A DNA stretch of 64,000 nucleotides from Deltaproteobacteria bacterium (GTDB lineage Bacteria > Myxococcota_A > UBA9042 > PHBI01), in NCBI GenBank assembly GCA_020632715.1, contig JACKFA010000013.1, positions 1 to 64,000 on the forward strand. The letters are read 5' to 3'. Below the pieces are notes generated by a model. It searched no databases. It was not told the origin of the DNA and saw only the letters and a program-made list of their open reading frames with translations. This document shows, piece after piece, positions 51,186 through 60,024 of the stretch. Numbering within the stretch: the first letter of the stretch is position 1; each line of letters begins with the position of its first letter. The translations under genes and the position numbers were made by a program.

Positions 51186-52037
51186 ATGCTGCATCGCAAC
51201 ATGATTTTCGCGCTCGCCCTCGCCACCAGCGGCCTTGGGGTGAGTGCGCTCGCACAACCGGCGCCGCTCTCGCTGCCCGCGCCGAGCCCGCACGCGTCGG
51301 TCTCGCAGACGGTCGGCGTGACGGACATCACGGTCGACTACTCGTCGCCGGGCGTGAAGGGGCGGAAGATCTACGGCGGGCTCCTGCCGTACGGGGAGCT
51401 CTGGCGCACCGGCGCCAACGGGGCGACGAAGCTGACCGTGTCGCGCGACGTGTCGATCCTCGGGCACGACGTGCCGGCCGGGACCTACGCGATCTTCACG
51501 ATCCCGGGCGCCGACTCGTGGACGTTCATCGTGAACAAGAACCCGAACCAGGGCGGCACGGGCGACTACGACCAGAAGCTCGACGTCTTCCGCGCGCAGG
51601 TGAAGCCGGAGGCGGCCCCGAGCCGTGAGCGGCTCACGTGGCTCTTCGCGAACACGACCGACGACGGGACGCGCCTCGACCTCGAGTGGGAGGCGACGCG
51701 CATCTCGGTGCCGATCGCGGTGAAGACGCAGGCGTTCGCGAAGGGCGACATCGACGCCTACATCGCCGGCTCGTGGCGGCCGCTCGCGAACGCCGCGCGC
51801 TACACGGCCGAGACGCTGAAGGACGAGAAGCGCGCGCTCGCGCTCGCGGACGCGTCCATCGCGGTCCAGGAGACCTGGTACAACGTGTGGGTGAAGGCGA
51901 CGATCCTCGCCGGCACGAAGGACAAGAAGGGCGCCTACAAGCTCGCGCAGCGCGCGCAGGAGCTCGGCTCGAAGGACCCGAACTTCTTCTACAAGGATCA
52001 GGTCGAGAAGGCCCTCAAGGACTGGCCGAAGAAGTAG
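51186..52037 (+). CDS. Exported DUF2911 protein
   Basis: A 283-aa exported protein. The signal peptide MLHRNMIFALALATSGLGVSALAQ precedes a DUF2911 domain (about 40-170): SQTVGVTDITVDYSSPGVKGRKIYGGLLPYG, LWRTGANGATKLTVSRDVSI, PAGTYAIFTIP. The C-terminal 110 residues contain helices of TPR type (ALADASIAVQETWYNVWVKA). DUF2911 has no known function; proteins of this size are common in Bacteroidota and Myxococcota. GGAG 8 nt before the ATG supports this start over a Met 15 nt later. Confidence 0.88.
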   Translation: MLHRNMIFALALATSGLGVSALAQPAPLSLPAPSPHASVSQTVGVTDITVDYSSPGVKGRKIYGGLLPYGELWRTGANGATKLTVSRDVSILGHDVPAGTYAIFTIPGADSWTFIVNKNPNQGGTGDYDQKLDVFRAQVKPEAAPSRERLTWLFANTTDDGTRLDLEWEATRISVPIAVKTQAFAKGDIDAYIAGSWRPLANAARYTAETLKDEKRALALADASIAVQETWYNVWVKATILAGTKDKKGAYKLAQRAQELGSKDPNFFYKDQVEKALKDWPKK

Positions 52038-52123
52038 CGACGGCGCAGGCGGAGGCGGGGAGGGATCGCACGAGGAGCTCGCCCAGAACCCGTTCGGGCC
52101 CGAGGTGGGTCGCGCCGTTGAAC

Positions 52124-52149
52124 CGTCCGTGCCTCCGTGCCTCCGTGGT
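52124..52149. repeat. Copy of the GGAGGCAC tandem repeat
   Basis: CCGTGCCTCCGTGCCTCCGTGG in the gap between the DUF2911 gene and bshA, both of which end here. It is the reverse complement of the array at 11107-11132 with one change. Rest of this 139-bp gap: nothing further noted. Confidence 0.7.
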
Positions 52150-52176
52150 TGTCCCCACGGATCACGCCCACCTGGT

Positions 52177-53379
52177 TCAGACCGCCGCGAGGACCCTGCG
52201 GTAGCAGGCCTCGTAGCGATCGACGAGGGGCGTGTCGCGGAAGAGCGCGCACGCCCGCTCTCGCGCCGCGCGACCGGCCTCGTCGCGGGAGGCGACGAGA
52301 TCGAGCACGGCGCTCGCCATGCCCGCGACGTCACCGCAGGGGACGAGGCGCCCGCCGACCAGCGCGCCAGCGGCGTCGTCGCGGCCGAGGAGCTCCGGGA
52401 GCCCGCCGACGTCGGACGCCACCACCGGTACGCCGCAGGCCATCGCCTCGAGGGCCGCCACGCCGAAGCTCTCGGTCTCGCTCGGGAGCAGGAAGGCGTC
52501 CGTGTGCTGGAGCGCGTGCGCGAGCTCGTGCGCCTGCCCGAGGAAGCGCACCCGATGGTGGAGACCCAGCGCGCGGACGCGGGCCTCGACGCTCGAGCGA
52601 TCGGGGCCGTCGCCGATCATGAGGAGCCGGCAGGGGAGGGCGGCGTTCACCCGCTCGAAGACGGAGAGCACGTCGTGGACGCGCTTCACCGGCCGGAAGT
52701 TCGAGACGTGGACGAGCGTCGGCGCGTCGCGCACGGCGTCGTCGGGGGCGCCGTCGAGGCGGGCGAAGAGCTCGGTGATGCGCGCGCGGTCGCGCTCCGC
52801 GGGCGGCGCGAAGCGGGCGCAGTCGACGAAGTTCGGGATGACCTCGATGGGGAGGTCCGGGAGGTCGAGGCTCGCCCGCGTCGCGTCGCGCAGGAAGTCG
52901 GACGGGACGGTCACGGCGTCCGAGCTCGCGACCGAGAAGCGCGTGATGGGGAGGTAGCTCGGGTCGGCGCCGACGATTGTGATGTCGGTGCCGTGGAGGG
53001 TCGTGACGACGCGCGGGCGGCGCGCGCCGAGCACGGCGCCCGCGAGGAACGCGCTCGCCGCGTGGGGGAGCGCGTAGTGGACGTGGATCACGTCGAGCTC
53101 GGCCCAGGTCGCGACCTCGACGAGCTTCGACGCGAGCGCGAGCGCGTACGGCGGGTGCTGGAAGACCGGGTAGTCGCGCACCTCGACGGCGTGGAAGGCG
53201 ACGCCGGGCGTCGGCTCGAAGCGGCGCGGCGGCTCGGTCGAGACGAAGTGCACGCAGTGTCCGCGGCGCGCCATCGCGAGCCCGACCTCGGCCGCGATGA
53301 CGCCGCTCCCGCCGAAGGTCGGGTAGCAGACGATGCCGATCCGGAGCTTGCCCTCGGCGGGTGGCGGCGGCGGCGTCAC
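52177..53379 (-). CDS. bshA: Bacillithiol-type glycosyltransferase (N-acetyl-glucosaminyl-malate synthase)
   Basis: A 400-aa GT-B fold enzyme of the BshA family. BshA joins N-acetylglucosamine from UDP-GlcNAc to L-malate in the first step of bacillithiol synthesis. Typical features: YPTFGGSGVIAAEVGLAMARRGH at the N-terminus, VTTLHGTDITIVGADPSY, NFVDCARF, VSNFRPVKR, and SETESFGVAALEAMACGVPVVAS (donor-binding EX7E). The GTG start overlaps the stop of bshC (GTGA). The product order with bshC supports the assignment. Confidence 0.9.
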   Translation of the reverse strand: MTPPPPPAEGKLRIGIVCYPTFGGSGVIAAEVGLAMARRGHCVHFVSTEPPRRFEPTPGVAFHAVEVRDYPVFQHPPYALALASKLVEVATWAELDVIHVHYALPHAASAFLAGAVLGARRPRVVTTLHGTDITIVGADPSYLPITRFSVASSDAVTVPSDFLRDATRASLDLPDLPIEVIPNFVDCARFAPPAERDRARITELFARLDGAPDDAVRDAPTLVHVSNFRPVKRVHDVLSVFERVNAALPCRLLMIGDGPDRSSVEARVRALGLHHRVRFLGQAHELAHALQHTDAFLLPSETESFGVAALEAMACGVPVVASDVGGLPELLGRDDAAGALVGGRLVPCGDVAGMASAVLDLVASRDEAGRAARERACALFRDTPLVDRYEACYRRVLAAV

Positions 53380-54999
53380 GGTGGGTCGACCTCGACGAGC
53401 TCGGGGTTCCAGGGCTCGGCGGCGGCGAGGAGCGCGTCCACCAGCGCGCGCGGGCCGTGCTGCCCGGCGAAGAAGGGGAAGCCGAGGACCCGCTCCTGGG
53501 GCGCGTCCTCCGGCCACGTCAGGCCGCGCAGGCGGTCGAGGCGCGCGACGCGGACGGCGTCGGCCTCGGCGGCGGCGCGGCGGGCGCGGTCGGCCACGCG
53601 GTCGAGCTCGCGCGCGACGCCGTCGTGGGCCTTCCGGGCGACGCGCTCGAAGCCCGCGTCGAGCGGCGCGACGCGCCGCGCGGAGCTGGGCGAGGGCCGC
53701 GTCGACCGCGGCGCGCGCCGGGGCGAGGGCCTCGTCCGGGTCGACGGGGGCGTCGCCGGCGGCCGCGGCGAGCCCCGCGAGGAGCTCCTCGCGCGAGGCG
53801 CCCGCGGCGAGCGGGGCGAGGCCGAGCTGCTCCGAGAGGCGGCGGACCGTGGGCCCCGCGATGAGGAAGCGCGCGCGCGGGACGGCCAGCGGCATCGGGC
53901 GCTCGAAGAGGGCGTAGACCGGCGCGAGCTCGGCGAAGTAGGCGAGCTCGCCGGGGCCCCCGAGGTACGCGGCGGTCGGGAGCCACATGTCCTGGAGGAG
54001 GGGGCGGAGGAGCGCCGTCGTGGAGAAGGCGCGCGGCTCGGCCGCGAGCGCGTCGGCGACGTGGGCCGCGGTGACGCGCCTCGGGTCGCCCGCGAGCTCG
54101 TAGCCGTCGTCCGTCGGGAGGAGGCGGAAGCGCGGGCCGGCGGCGCCGTCGGGGTGAAAGCAGGAGAGGGCGGCGCCGTCGCGGATCGGGACCTGGACCT
54201 TGAAGCCGGCCTCGGTGAGGGCGTCGGCGCGGGCCGCCAGCGCCTCGGCGAGCGAGCGCGCGTGCGCGATGGCGCGGGCGTGGACGCGGGCCGACAGCGC
54301 GCCGAGCTCGGCGGCGCGCGGGTCGACGAGGACGAGGCCGGCGTCCGCGAAGAGCTCGGCCATGACCCCGGCGAAGGCGTCGCCGAACGTCGCCTCGGGG
54401 ACGTAGTGGCGCTGCAGCAATCCGAGGGCGTCGTCCGCGTGCGCGAGGCCGTGCAGAGCGGTCGCGAGCTCGTTGTGCACTGCGGTAAGCCCGGGGCCCA
54501 GCAGCCGCTCGGAGAGCGAGACGCGGGCGCCCTCCGGGCCGAGCGCGTCGGCGATGGTGAGCCGCGTGGTGCCGCCGGTCTCGTGATCCGGGAGGGCGGT
54601 CGCGCGGATCTCCTCGAAGTCGGCGTCCTCCGTCTGGAGCCAGAAGACGGGGATCGCGGGGCGCCCGGTCTCCGCCTCGAGGGCGCGCGCGGTGGCGACG
54701 GCCGCGGCGGCCTTGTGGAGCGTGTAGAGCGGGCCGAGGAAGAGGCCGACCTGCTGCCCCGTCACGACCGCGACGGCGCCGGGCTCGGCGAGGCGCGCGA
54801 GGTTCGCGGCGCGGGCCGGGCTCTGCGGGCGCCGGGCCTCCTGCGCGGCGATGGCGGCGTGGACGGCGGGATCGATGGGGCGGCGCGCGGCCTCCTCGAC
54901 CGCGGCCCGGCGCGCCGCGGGGTCGCGGAAGGCGAGCGGCAGGAACCCGGTGGCGCGCGGCTCGCCTCGGAGCCAGGCTGGGGTGAACGCGTCGGACAT
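53376..54999 (-). CDS. bshC: Bacillithiol cysteine-adding enzyme BshC, apparent frameshift
   Basis: BshC adds cysteine to GlcN-malate, the last step of bacillithiol synthesis. The N-terminal part, from MSDAFTPAWLRGE, is intact and typical: GAVAVVTGQQVGLFLGPLYTLHK, IPVFWLQTEDADFEEI, DMWLPTAAYLGGPGELAYFAE and AGPTVRRLSEQLGL. At about 53665-53690, after DAALAQLRA, the frame breaks: continuing needs one base to be skipped, after which VAPLDAGFERVARKAHDGVA...LTWPEDAPQERVLGF...ELVEVDPP reads normally. Either bshC is a pseudogene or the sequence has one extra base in this GC-rich stretch. The coupling to bshA argues for a real gene. Confidence 0.8.
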
Positions 55000-55127
55000 C
55001 GGTGCGGGCTGGACCTCCTCCGGCGGCCACTGTAGACGGGCCGCCGCGCGAGCGACACCAAGAAGGCACGGCGGGGCGCGAATTTGTCGGTGCCGCGCTT
55101 TCGGATAGCGCTCCCGGTCTCGTCCGG

Positions 55128-55133
55128 TATGCT
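55128..55133 (+). promoter_or_regulatory. -10 box of a leaderless promoter (TATGCT-N7-ATG)
   Basis: TATGCT, CCGGGGC, then the ATG at 55141 of the exported deacetylase. The alternative ATG at 55129 overlaps the box itself. Confidence 0.45.
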
Positions 55134-55140
55134 CCGGGGC

Positions 55141-57675
55141 ATGATCCAGCCGTTCGCGAGGCGCCTCGCCCCAGCCTTCGTAGCCGTCATGCTCATCGCC
55201 CCCTCGCTCCGCGCCGCGCCGCGGGAGATCGACCCGCCCTCGGCGGGGCGGCTCCGGCTCGCGCTCGAGCGGCTCTCGACCGTCGGGACGGTGCTCTACG
55301 TCGCCGCCCACCCGGACGACGAGAACACGCGCCTCCTCGCGTGGCTCGCGGGGGAGCGCAAGGTGCGCGTCGCGTACGCCGCGCTCACGCGGGGTGACGG
55401 CGGCCAGAACCTCGTCGGCGCCGAGCTCGGCCCGCTCCTCGGCCTCGTGCGCACCCACGAGCTGCTCGCGGCGCGCGCGATCGACGGCGCCGAGCAGTGG
55501 TTCACGCGGGCGATCGACTTCGGCTACTCGAAGAGCGCGGAGGAGGCGCTCCGGATCTGGGGCAAGGACGCGATCCTCGGTGACCTCGTGCGGATCATCC
55601 GCACCGTGCGCCCCGACGTCATCGTCACGCGCTTCGACGACAAGCCGCCGAACCACGGGCACCACACGGCGTCGGCGATCCTCGCGCGCGAGGCGTTCAC
55701 CGCGGCGGCGGACGCGAGCCGCTTCCCGGGGGGGCCTGCGCCCTTCCAGGCGCGTTACCTGCTCGAGAACAAGTCGTCGTGGCGCTTCACGGGCGATGAA
55801 GACCTCTCGGTCTACCTGAGCGTCGACACCGGCACCTACAGCCCGCTGCTCGGCGTGACCTACAGCGCCATCGCGGCCGCGAGCCGCACGATGCACAAGA
55901 GCCAGGGCTTCGGCACGGCGGCGACGCTCGGGCCGGCGCCCGAGTACTTCGAGGTCACGGCGACCGCGCCGGGCGTGGCGGCGCCGACGAAGGACCCGTT
56001 CGAGGGAGTCGCGACGTCGTGGGCGCGCTTCCCGAAGACCGGCGCCCTCGAGAAGGCCCTCGCGGCGGCCGAGAAGGCGCTCGATCCCGAGCACCCGGAG
56101 GCGGCGCTGCCGGCGCTCGCGCGGGTGCGCGCCGAGCTCCTGAAGCTCCCGGACGACAACCCCGCCAAGGCCGAGAAGCTCGCGGAGGTCGAGGCGCTCC
56201 TCGTGGGCGCCGCGGGCCTCGTGCTCGCGCCCCGCGCCGAGGCGGAGGCGGTGGTGCCGGGCGTCGCGAGCCCCGTGACCGCGTCGATCGTCGCGAACGG
56301 GGCCGGCGACGTCGTGGTGAACGGGATCACCTGGCCCGACGGCGCGCGGGACGGCGCCGCGAGGAAGCTCGCGAAGGGCGCGCTGGTCACGGCGTCGCGC
56401 GACCTGACGATGCCCGCGGGCACGCCGTTCTCGACGCCGTTCTGGCTCGCCGAGCCGCCCACGCGCGCGGCCGGGGGCGGGCCGCCGGCGCTGTTCTCGG
56501 TGAAGGACGCGGACCTCGCCATCCGCCCGGTCGGGCCGCCCGACCTGCCCGTCGTCTTCGACGTGACGATCGGCGGCGCGCGCTTCGACGTCGTGCGCGC
56601 GGTCGAGACCGCCGCGGTCGATCGCGTGAACGGCGAGCGGCTACGCCCGACGGAGGTGCTGCCGCCCGTCACGATCACGCCGACGGCGTCGGTCCTCATG
56701 ATGCCGAACGGGGCGGAGGCGGTCCTTCGCACTCGCGTGATGGCCAACGCCGACAAGCAGTCCGGGACGGCCAGTATCAGCGTCCCGAAGGGCTACCGCG
56801 TTGCACCATCGTCGGCGCCGTTCTCGCTCGCGAAGGCGGGGGACTCGGTCGAGCTCGCGTTCACGGTGACGCCGCCGAAGGGGGCGAGCGCGCCGGCCGA
56901 GCTCGAGGCGCTCGCGCAGGTGGGGGACTGGTCCGTCGCGCTCCGCCGCGACGCCATCGACCACCTCCACATCCCGGCGCGCACGATCCTGTCCGCGGCG
57001 CGGGTCGAGGCCGTCCCGTTCGCGATCGCGCGCGGCAAGGCCACGCGCGTCGGCTACATCCCGGGCGCCGGCGACGACGTCGCCGAGAGCCTGCGCCAGG
57101 TCGGCTACGACGTGACCGTGCTCGACGACGCGGCGCTCGCGACGGGCGACCTCGGCCGCTTCGACGCGATCATCGCGGGGATCCGCGCCTACAACGTGAA
57201 CGAGCACCTCGGCGGCTTCCACGAGCGCCTGATGCGCTTCGTCGAGCAGGGCGGCGTCTACCTCGTCCAGTACGTGACCTCGACCAGCCGGCGCCCGCTC
57301 GGCGACGTGCCGATGGGTCCGTACCCGTTCGTCATCGACCAGGACCGCGTGACCGACGAGACGGCGACCATGACGGCCGTCGACCCGAAGGCGCCCGCGC
57401 TCACGACGCCGAACGCGCTCGGCGCGGCGGACTTCGCCGGCTGGGTGCAGGAGCGGGGGCTCTACTTCGCGCGCACGTGGGATCCGCGCTACCAGACGCT
57501 CTTCTCCGCGCACGACCCCGGCGAGGACGCGCTCCTCGGCAGCACGATCGTCGCACGCCACGGCAAGGGCGCGTTCGTCTACACCGGGCTCGCCTTCTTC
57601 CGGCAGCTGCCGGCGGGCGTCTCGGGGGCGTACCGGCTCCTCGCCAACCTGCTCGCGCTCGGGGGCGCGAAGTGA
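55141..57675 (+). CDS. Exported PIG-L (LmbE-like) deacetylase with large C-terminal region
   Basis: An 844-aa protein. Signal peptide MIQPFARRLAPAFVAVMLIA then PSLRA; mature domain (about 40-300) is PIG-L/LmbE: LYVAAHPDDE (zinc ligands, 53-61), RGDGGQN and PNHGHHTAS. BshB and MshB deacetylases of thiol pathways are in this family but are cytoplasmic and near 230 aa; the export signal and the 500-residue C-terminal beta-rich extension are unusual. A late segment with DAIIAGIRAYNVNEHL is ThuA/GATase-like. It faces bshC across 141 bp, and its stop overlaps the next gene (GTGA). Acting on a thiol precursor is inference. Confidence 0.85.
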   Translation: MIQPFARRLAPAFVAVMLIAPSLRAAPREIDPPSAGRLRLALERLSTVGTVLYVAAHPDDENTRLLAWLAGERKVRVAYAALTRGDGGQNLVGAELGPLLGLVRTHELLAARAIDGAEQWFTRAIDFGYSKSAEEALRIWGKDAILGDLVRIIRTVRPDVIVTRFDDKPPNHGHHTASAILAREAFTAAADASRFPGGPAPFQARYLLENKSSWRFTGDEDLSVYLSVDTGTYSPLLGVTYSAIAAASRTMHKSQGFGTAATLGPAPEYFEVTATAPGVAAPTKDPFEGVATSWARFPKTGALEKALAAAEKALDPEHPEAALPALARVRAELLKLPDDNPAKAEKLAEVEALLVGAAGLVLAPRAEAEAVVPGVASPVTASIVANGAGDVVVNGITWPDGARDGAARKLAKGALVTASRDLTMPAGTPFSTPFWLAEPPTRAAGGGPPALFSVKDADLAIRPVGPPDLPVVFDVTIGGARFDVVRAVETAAVDRVNGERLRPTEVLPPVTITPTASVLMMPNGAEAVLRTRVMANADKQSGTASISVPKGYRVAPSSAPFSLAKAGDSVELAFTVTPPKGASAPAELEALAQVGDWSVALRRDAIDHLHIPARTILSAARVEAVPFAIARGKATRVGYIPGAGDDVAESLRQVGYDVTVLDDAALATGDLGRFDAIIAGIRAYNVNEHLGGFHERLMRFVEQGGVYLVQYVTSTSRRPLGDVPMGPYPFVIDQDRVTDETATMTAVDPKAPALTTPNALGAADFAGWVQERGLYFARTWDPRYQTLFSAHDPGEDALLGSTIVARHGKGAFVYTGLAFFRQLPAGVSGAYRLLANLLALGGAK

Positions 57676-57848
57676 GCGGGGCGCGCGAGAGCGGAGCGGC
57701 GCCCGAGCCCGAGCCCGGGCCCGAGCGCGGCCAGGAGACGCCGCCTCCGTTCCTCGGGCGGTGGCGCAACGTCTACCTCGCGCTCCTCATCGCGCAGGCC
57801 GTCGTCATCGGCGGCCTCGCCCTCCTGACCGCGCTCGCGTCGAGGTGA
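57672..57848 (+). CDS. 58-aa single-pass membrane protein
   Basis: A small protein read from GTG in a GTGA overlap with the deacetylase stop. After a Pro/Glu/Gly-rich 26-residue N-terminus comes FLGRWRNVYLALLIAQAVVI and a second stretch GGLALLTALAS, forming one membrane helix. Its stop overlaps an alternative GTG for the symporter six bases before the symporter ATG. Placement between a deacetylase and an SSS symporter suggests an accessory symporter subunit. It is short enough to be missed by automatic annotation; tight coupling on both sides makes it credible. Confidence 0.65.
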   Translation: MSGARESGAAPEPEPGPERGQETPPPFLGRWRNVYLALLIAQAVVIGGLALLTALASR

Positions 57849-57853
57849 GCGGC

Positions 57854-59557
57854 ATGGCGACCCTCGACTGGCTCGTCCTCTTCGCGACGACCGCGTTCAT
57901 CGTGGGCTGGGGCATCGTGCGCTACCGCGGCGCGCAGACGATGGACGGCTACCTGCGCGGCGGGAGCACGCTGCGCTGGCCGACCATCGGGCTCTCGGTC
58001 ATGGCGACGCAGGCGAGCGCCATCACGTTCCTCTCGGTGCCCGGGCAGGGCTACGAGGACGGGATGCGCTTCGTGCAGTTCTACTTCGGGCTGCCGATCG
58101 CGATGGTCGTCGTGTCGGCCGTGTTCGTGCCGATCTACTACCGCCTCAAGGTGTACACGGCCTACGAGTACCTCGAGAGCCGCTTCGACCTGAAGACGCG
58201 CCTCCTCGGGGCGAGCCTCTTCCTCGTGTCGCGCGGGCTCGCCGCCGGCATCACCATCTACGCCCCGGCGATCCTGCTCTCGTCGATCCTCGGCTGGCCG
58301 CTCTACTGGACCAACATCGGCATCGGCGTCGCGGTCGTGCTCTACACCGTGGCGGGCGGCTCGAAGGCCGTCTCGCAGACGCAGAAGCAGCAGATGGTCG
58401 TGGTCCTGCTCGGGCTCGTCGCGACGGGCTTCGTCGCGTGCTCGAAGATGCCGAGCGGCGTGGGCGTCGACGACGCCTTCTCGCTCGCCGGCGCCCTCGG
58501 CCGCGTGAACGCGGTCGACGCCTCCTTCGCCCTGACCGACCGCTACAACCTCTGGTCGGGCCTCACCGGCGGCTTCTTCCTCGCGCTCGCCTACTTCGGC
58601 ACGGACCAGTCGCAGGTCGGGCGCTACCTCGGCGGGCGGTCGGTCGCCGAGAGCCGCCTCGGGCTCCTCTTCAACGGGATGCTGAAGATCCCGATGCAGG
58701 CCGGGATCCTCTTCCTCGGCGTGATGGTCTTCGTGTTCTACATGTTCGCCTCGCCGCCGGTGTTCTGGAACCAGCCGACCCTCGAGGCCGCGCGCGCGTC
58801 GGCGGCGGGGCCGCAGATCGCCGAGATCGAGGGGCGCTGGACGGACGCCGTGGCCGCGCGGGCCGAGGCGGCGAACGCCTTCCTCGCGGCGCGCGACGCG
58901 GGCGACGAGGGGGCGCTCGACGCAGCGACGACGCGGCTTCAGGCCGCGCAGGCGCAGATGGACGCGACGCGGGAGACGATGAAGGACGCCATCGTCGCGG
59001 CGGTGCCGAACGCGGAGCGCGAGGACCGCGACTACATCTTCCTCGGCTTCGCGCTCGCGAACCTGCCGGCGGGGCTCCTCGGGCTCCTCGTGGCGGTGAT
59101 CCTCGCGGCGGCGATGTCGAGCATCGCGGGGGAGCTGTCGGCGCTCGGCTCGACGACGACGGTCGACTACTACCGGCGCGTCCTGCGACCCGACGCGCCG
59201 GAGCAGCGCACCCTCACGATGTCGAAGCTCTTCACGGTCGGCTGGGGGCTCGTCGCGGTCGCGTTCGCGACGTTCGCGACGCTGGTCGACAACCTCATCC
59301 AGGCCGTGAACATCCTGGGCTCGCTCTTCTACGGGACGGTCCTCGGCATGTTCCTCGTGGCGTTCTTCCTGAAGCGCGTCGGCGGGACCGCGGTCTTCTG
59401 GGCCGCGATCGCCGCGGAGACCGGCGTGGTGCTGGTCTTCGCCCTGACCGACGTCGGCTACCTGTGGTTCAACGTCATCGGCTGCGTCGGGGTCATCGTC
59501 CTCGCGACCTTGCTCCAGGCGGTCGGCCTCGGGCGGCGCCCGGCGCCGGCGGGGTGA
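57854..59557 (+). CDS. Sodium:solute symporter (SSS family)
   Basis: A 567-aa transporter with about 13 hydrophobic segments and SSS signatures: WPTIGLSVMATQASAITFLS (Na+ site region), GGSKAVSQTQKQQMVVVL, YFGTDQSQVGRYLGG and ILAAAMSSIAGELSALGSTTTVDYYRR. Unusually, a charged helical insert of about 60 residues (EGRWTDAVAARAEAANAF through MDATRETMK) lies between two membrane segments at about 320-380. It imports a solute with Na+. In Bacteroidota, exported PIG-L deacetylases are often next to such symporters and bsh genes (from memory), so the substrate might be a sugar-thiol product (inference). Confidence 0.88.
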   Translation: MATLDWLVLFATTAFIVGWGIVRYRGAQTMDGYLRGGSTLRWPTIGLSVMATQASAITFLSVPGQGYEDGMRFVQFYFGLPIAMVVVSAVFVPIYYRLKVYTAYEYLESRFDLKTRLLGASLFLVSRGLAAGITIYAPAILLSSILGWPLYWTNIGIGVAVVLYTVAGGSKAVSQTQKQQMVVVLLGLVATGFVACSKMPSGVGVDDAFSLAGALGRVNAVDASFALTDRYNLWSGLTGGFFLALAYFGTDQSQVGRYLGGRSVAESRLGLLFNGMLKIPMQAGILFLGVMVFVFYMFASPPVFWNQPTLEAARASAAGPQIAEIEGRWTDAVAARAEAANAFLAARDAGDEGALDAATTRLQAAQAQMDATRETMKDAIVAAVPNAEREDRDYIFLGFALANLPAGLLGLLVAVILAAAMSSIAGELSALGSTTTVDYYRRVLRPDAPEQRTLTMSKLFTVGWGLVAVAFATFATLVDNLIQAVNILGSLFYGTVLGMFLVAFFLKRVGGTAVFWAAIAAETGVVLVFALTDVGYLWFNVIGCVGVIVLATLLQAVGLGRRPAPAG

Positions 59558-59646
59558 GCCACGCGCGCGGCGGGGCGGCCGTGAGGTCGCCACGCAGGGA
59601 CCGGCGCGGTATGTAGGGGACGGCCTGACACCAGCCGGAGGGACCC

Positions 59647-60024
59647 ATGGCCTCAGATTCTTATCACGAGCCGTTCGAGCTCCTGCCCGACGAGGTGCGC
59701 GACCGCCATCGCGCCATCTCGTCCTTGATGGAGGAGCTCGAGGCCGTCGATTGGTACGACCAGCGCATCGCCGTCACGAAGGACGCCGCGCTGCGCGAGA
59801 TCCTCGCGCACAACCGCGACGAGGAGAAGGAGCACGCCGCGATGGTGATGGAGTGGCTCCGCCGGAACGACGCGACGTTCGCGGGGCACATGGACGACTA
59901 CCTCTACAAGGAGGGGCCGATCCGGGAGTCCGGCGGCGGCGAGGGCGGCGGCGCCGCCGCGGCGGCCGGCGACGGCTCACTCGGCATCGGGAGCCTCAGG
60001 AAGAGCGGAGGGATCGAGGAATGA
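59647..60024 (+). CDS. Encapsulated ferritin-like protein (EncFtn) with cargo-loading peptide
   Basis: A 125-aa ferritin-like cargo. Ferroxidase residues of the Rhodospirillum EncFtn are conserved with a two-residue offset: Glu29, Glu30, Glu32, Trp36, Tyr37, Glu60 and His63 (MEELEAVDWYDQR and DEEKEHAAM). EncFtn forms an open ring that oxidises Fe2+ inside the encapsulin shell. A Gly/Ala linker is followed by SLGIGSLRKS (residues about 109-118), matching the encapsulin cargo peptide consensus LxIGSLxx. GGAGGGACCC before the ATG is the ribosome site. The stop overlaps the encapsulin start (ATGA). Confidence 0.93.
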   Translation: MASDSYHEPFELLPDEVRDRHRAISSLMEELEAVDWYDQRIAVTKDAALREILAHNRDEEKEHAAMVMEWLRRNDATFAGHMDDYLYKEGPIRESGGGEGGGAAAAAGDGSLGIGSLRKSGGIEE

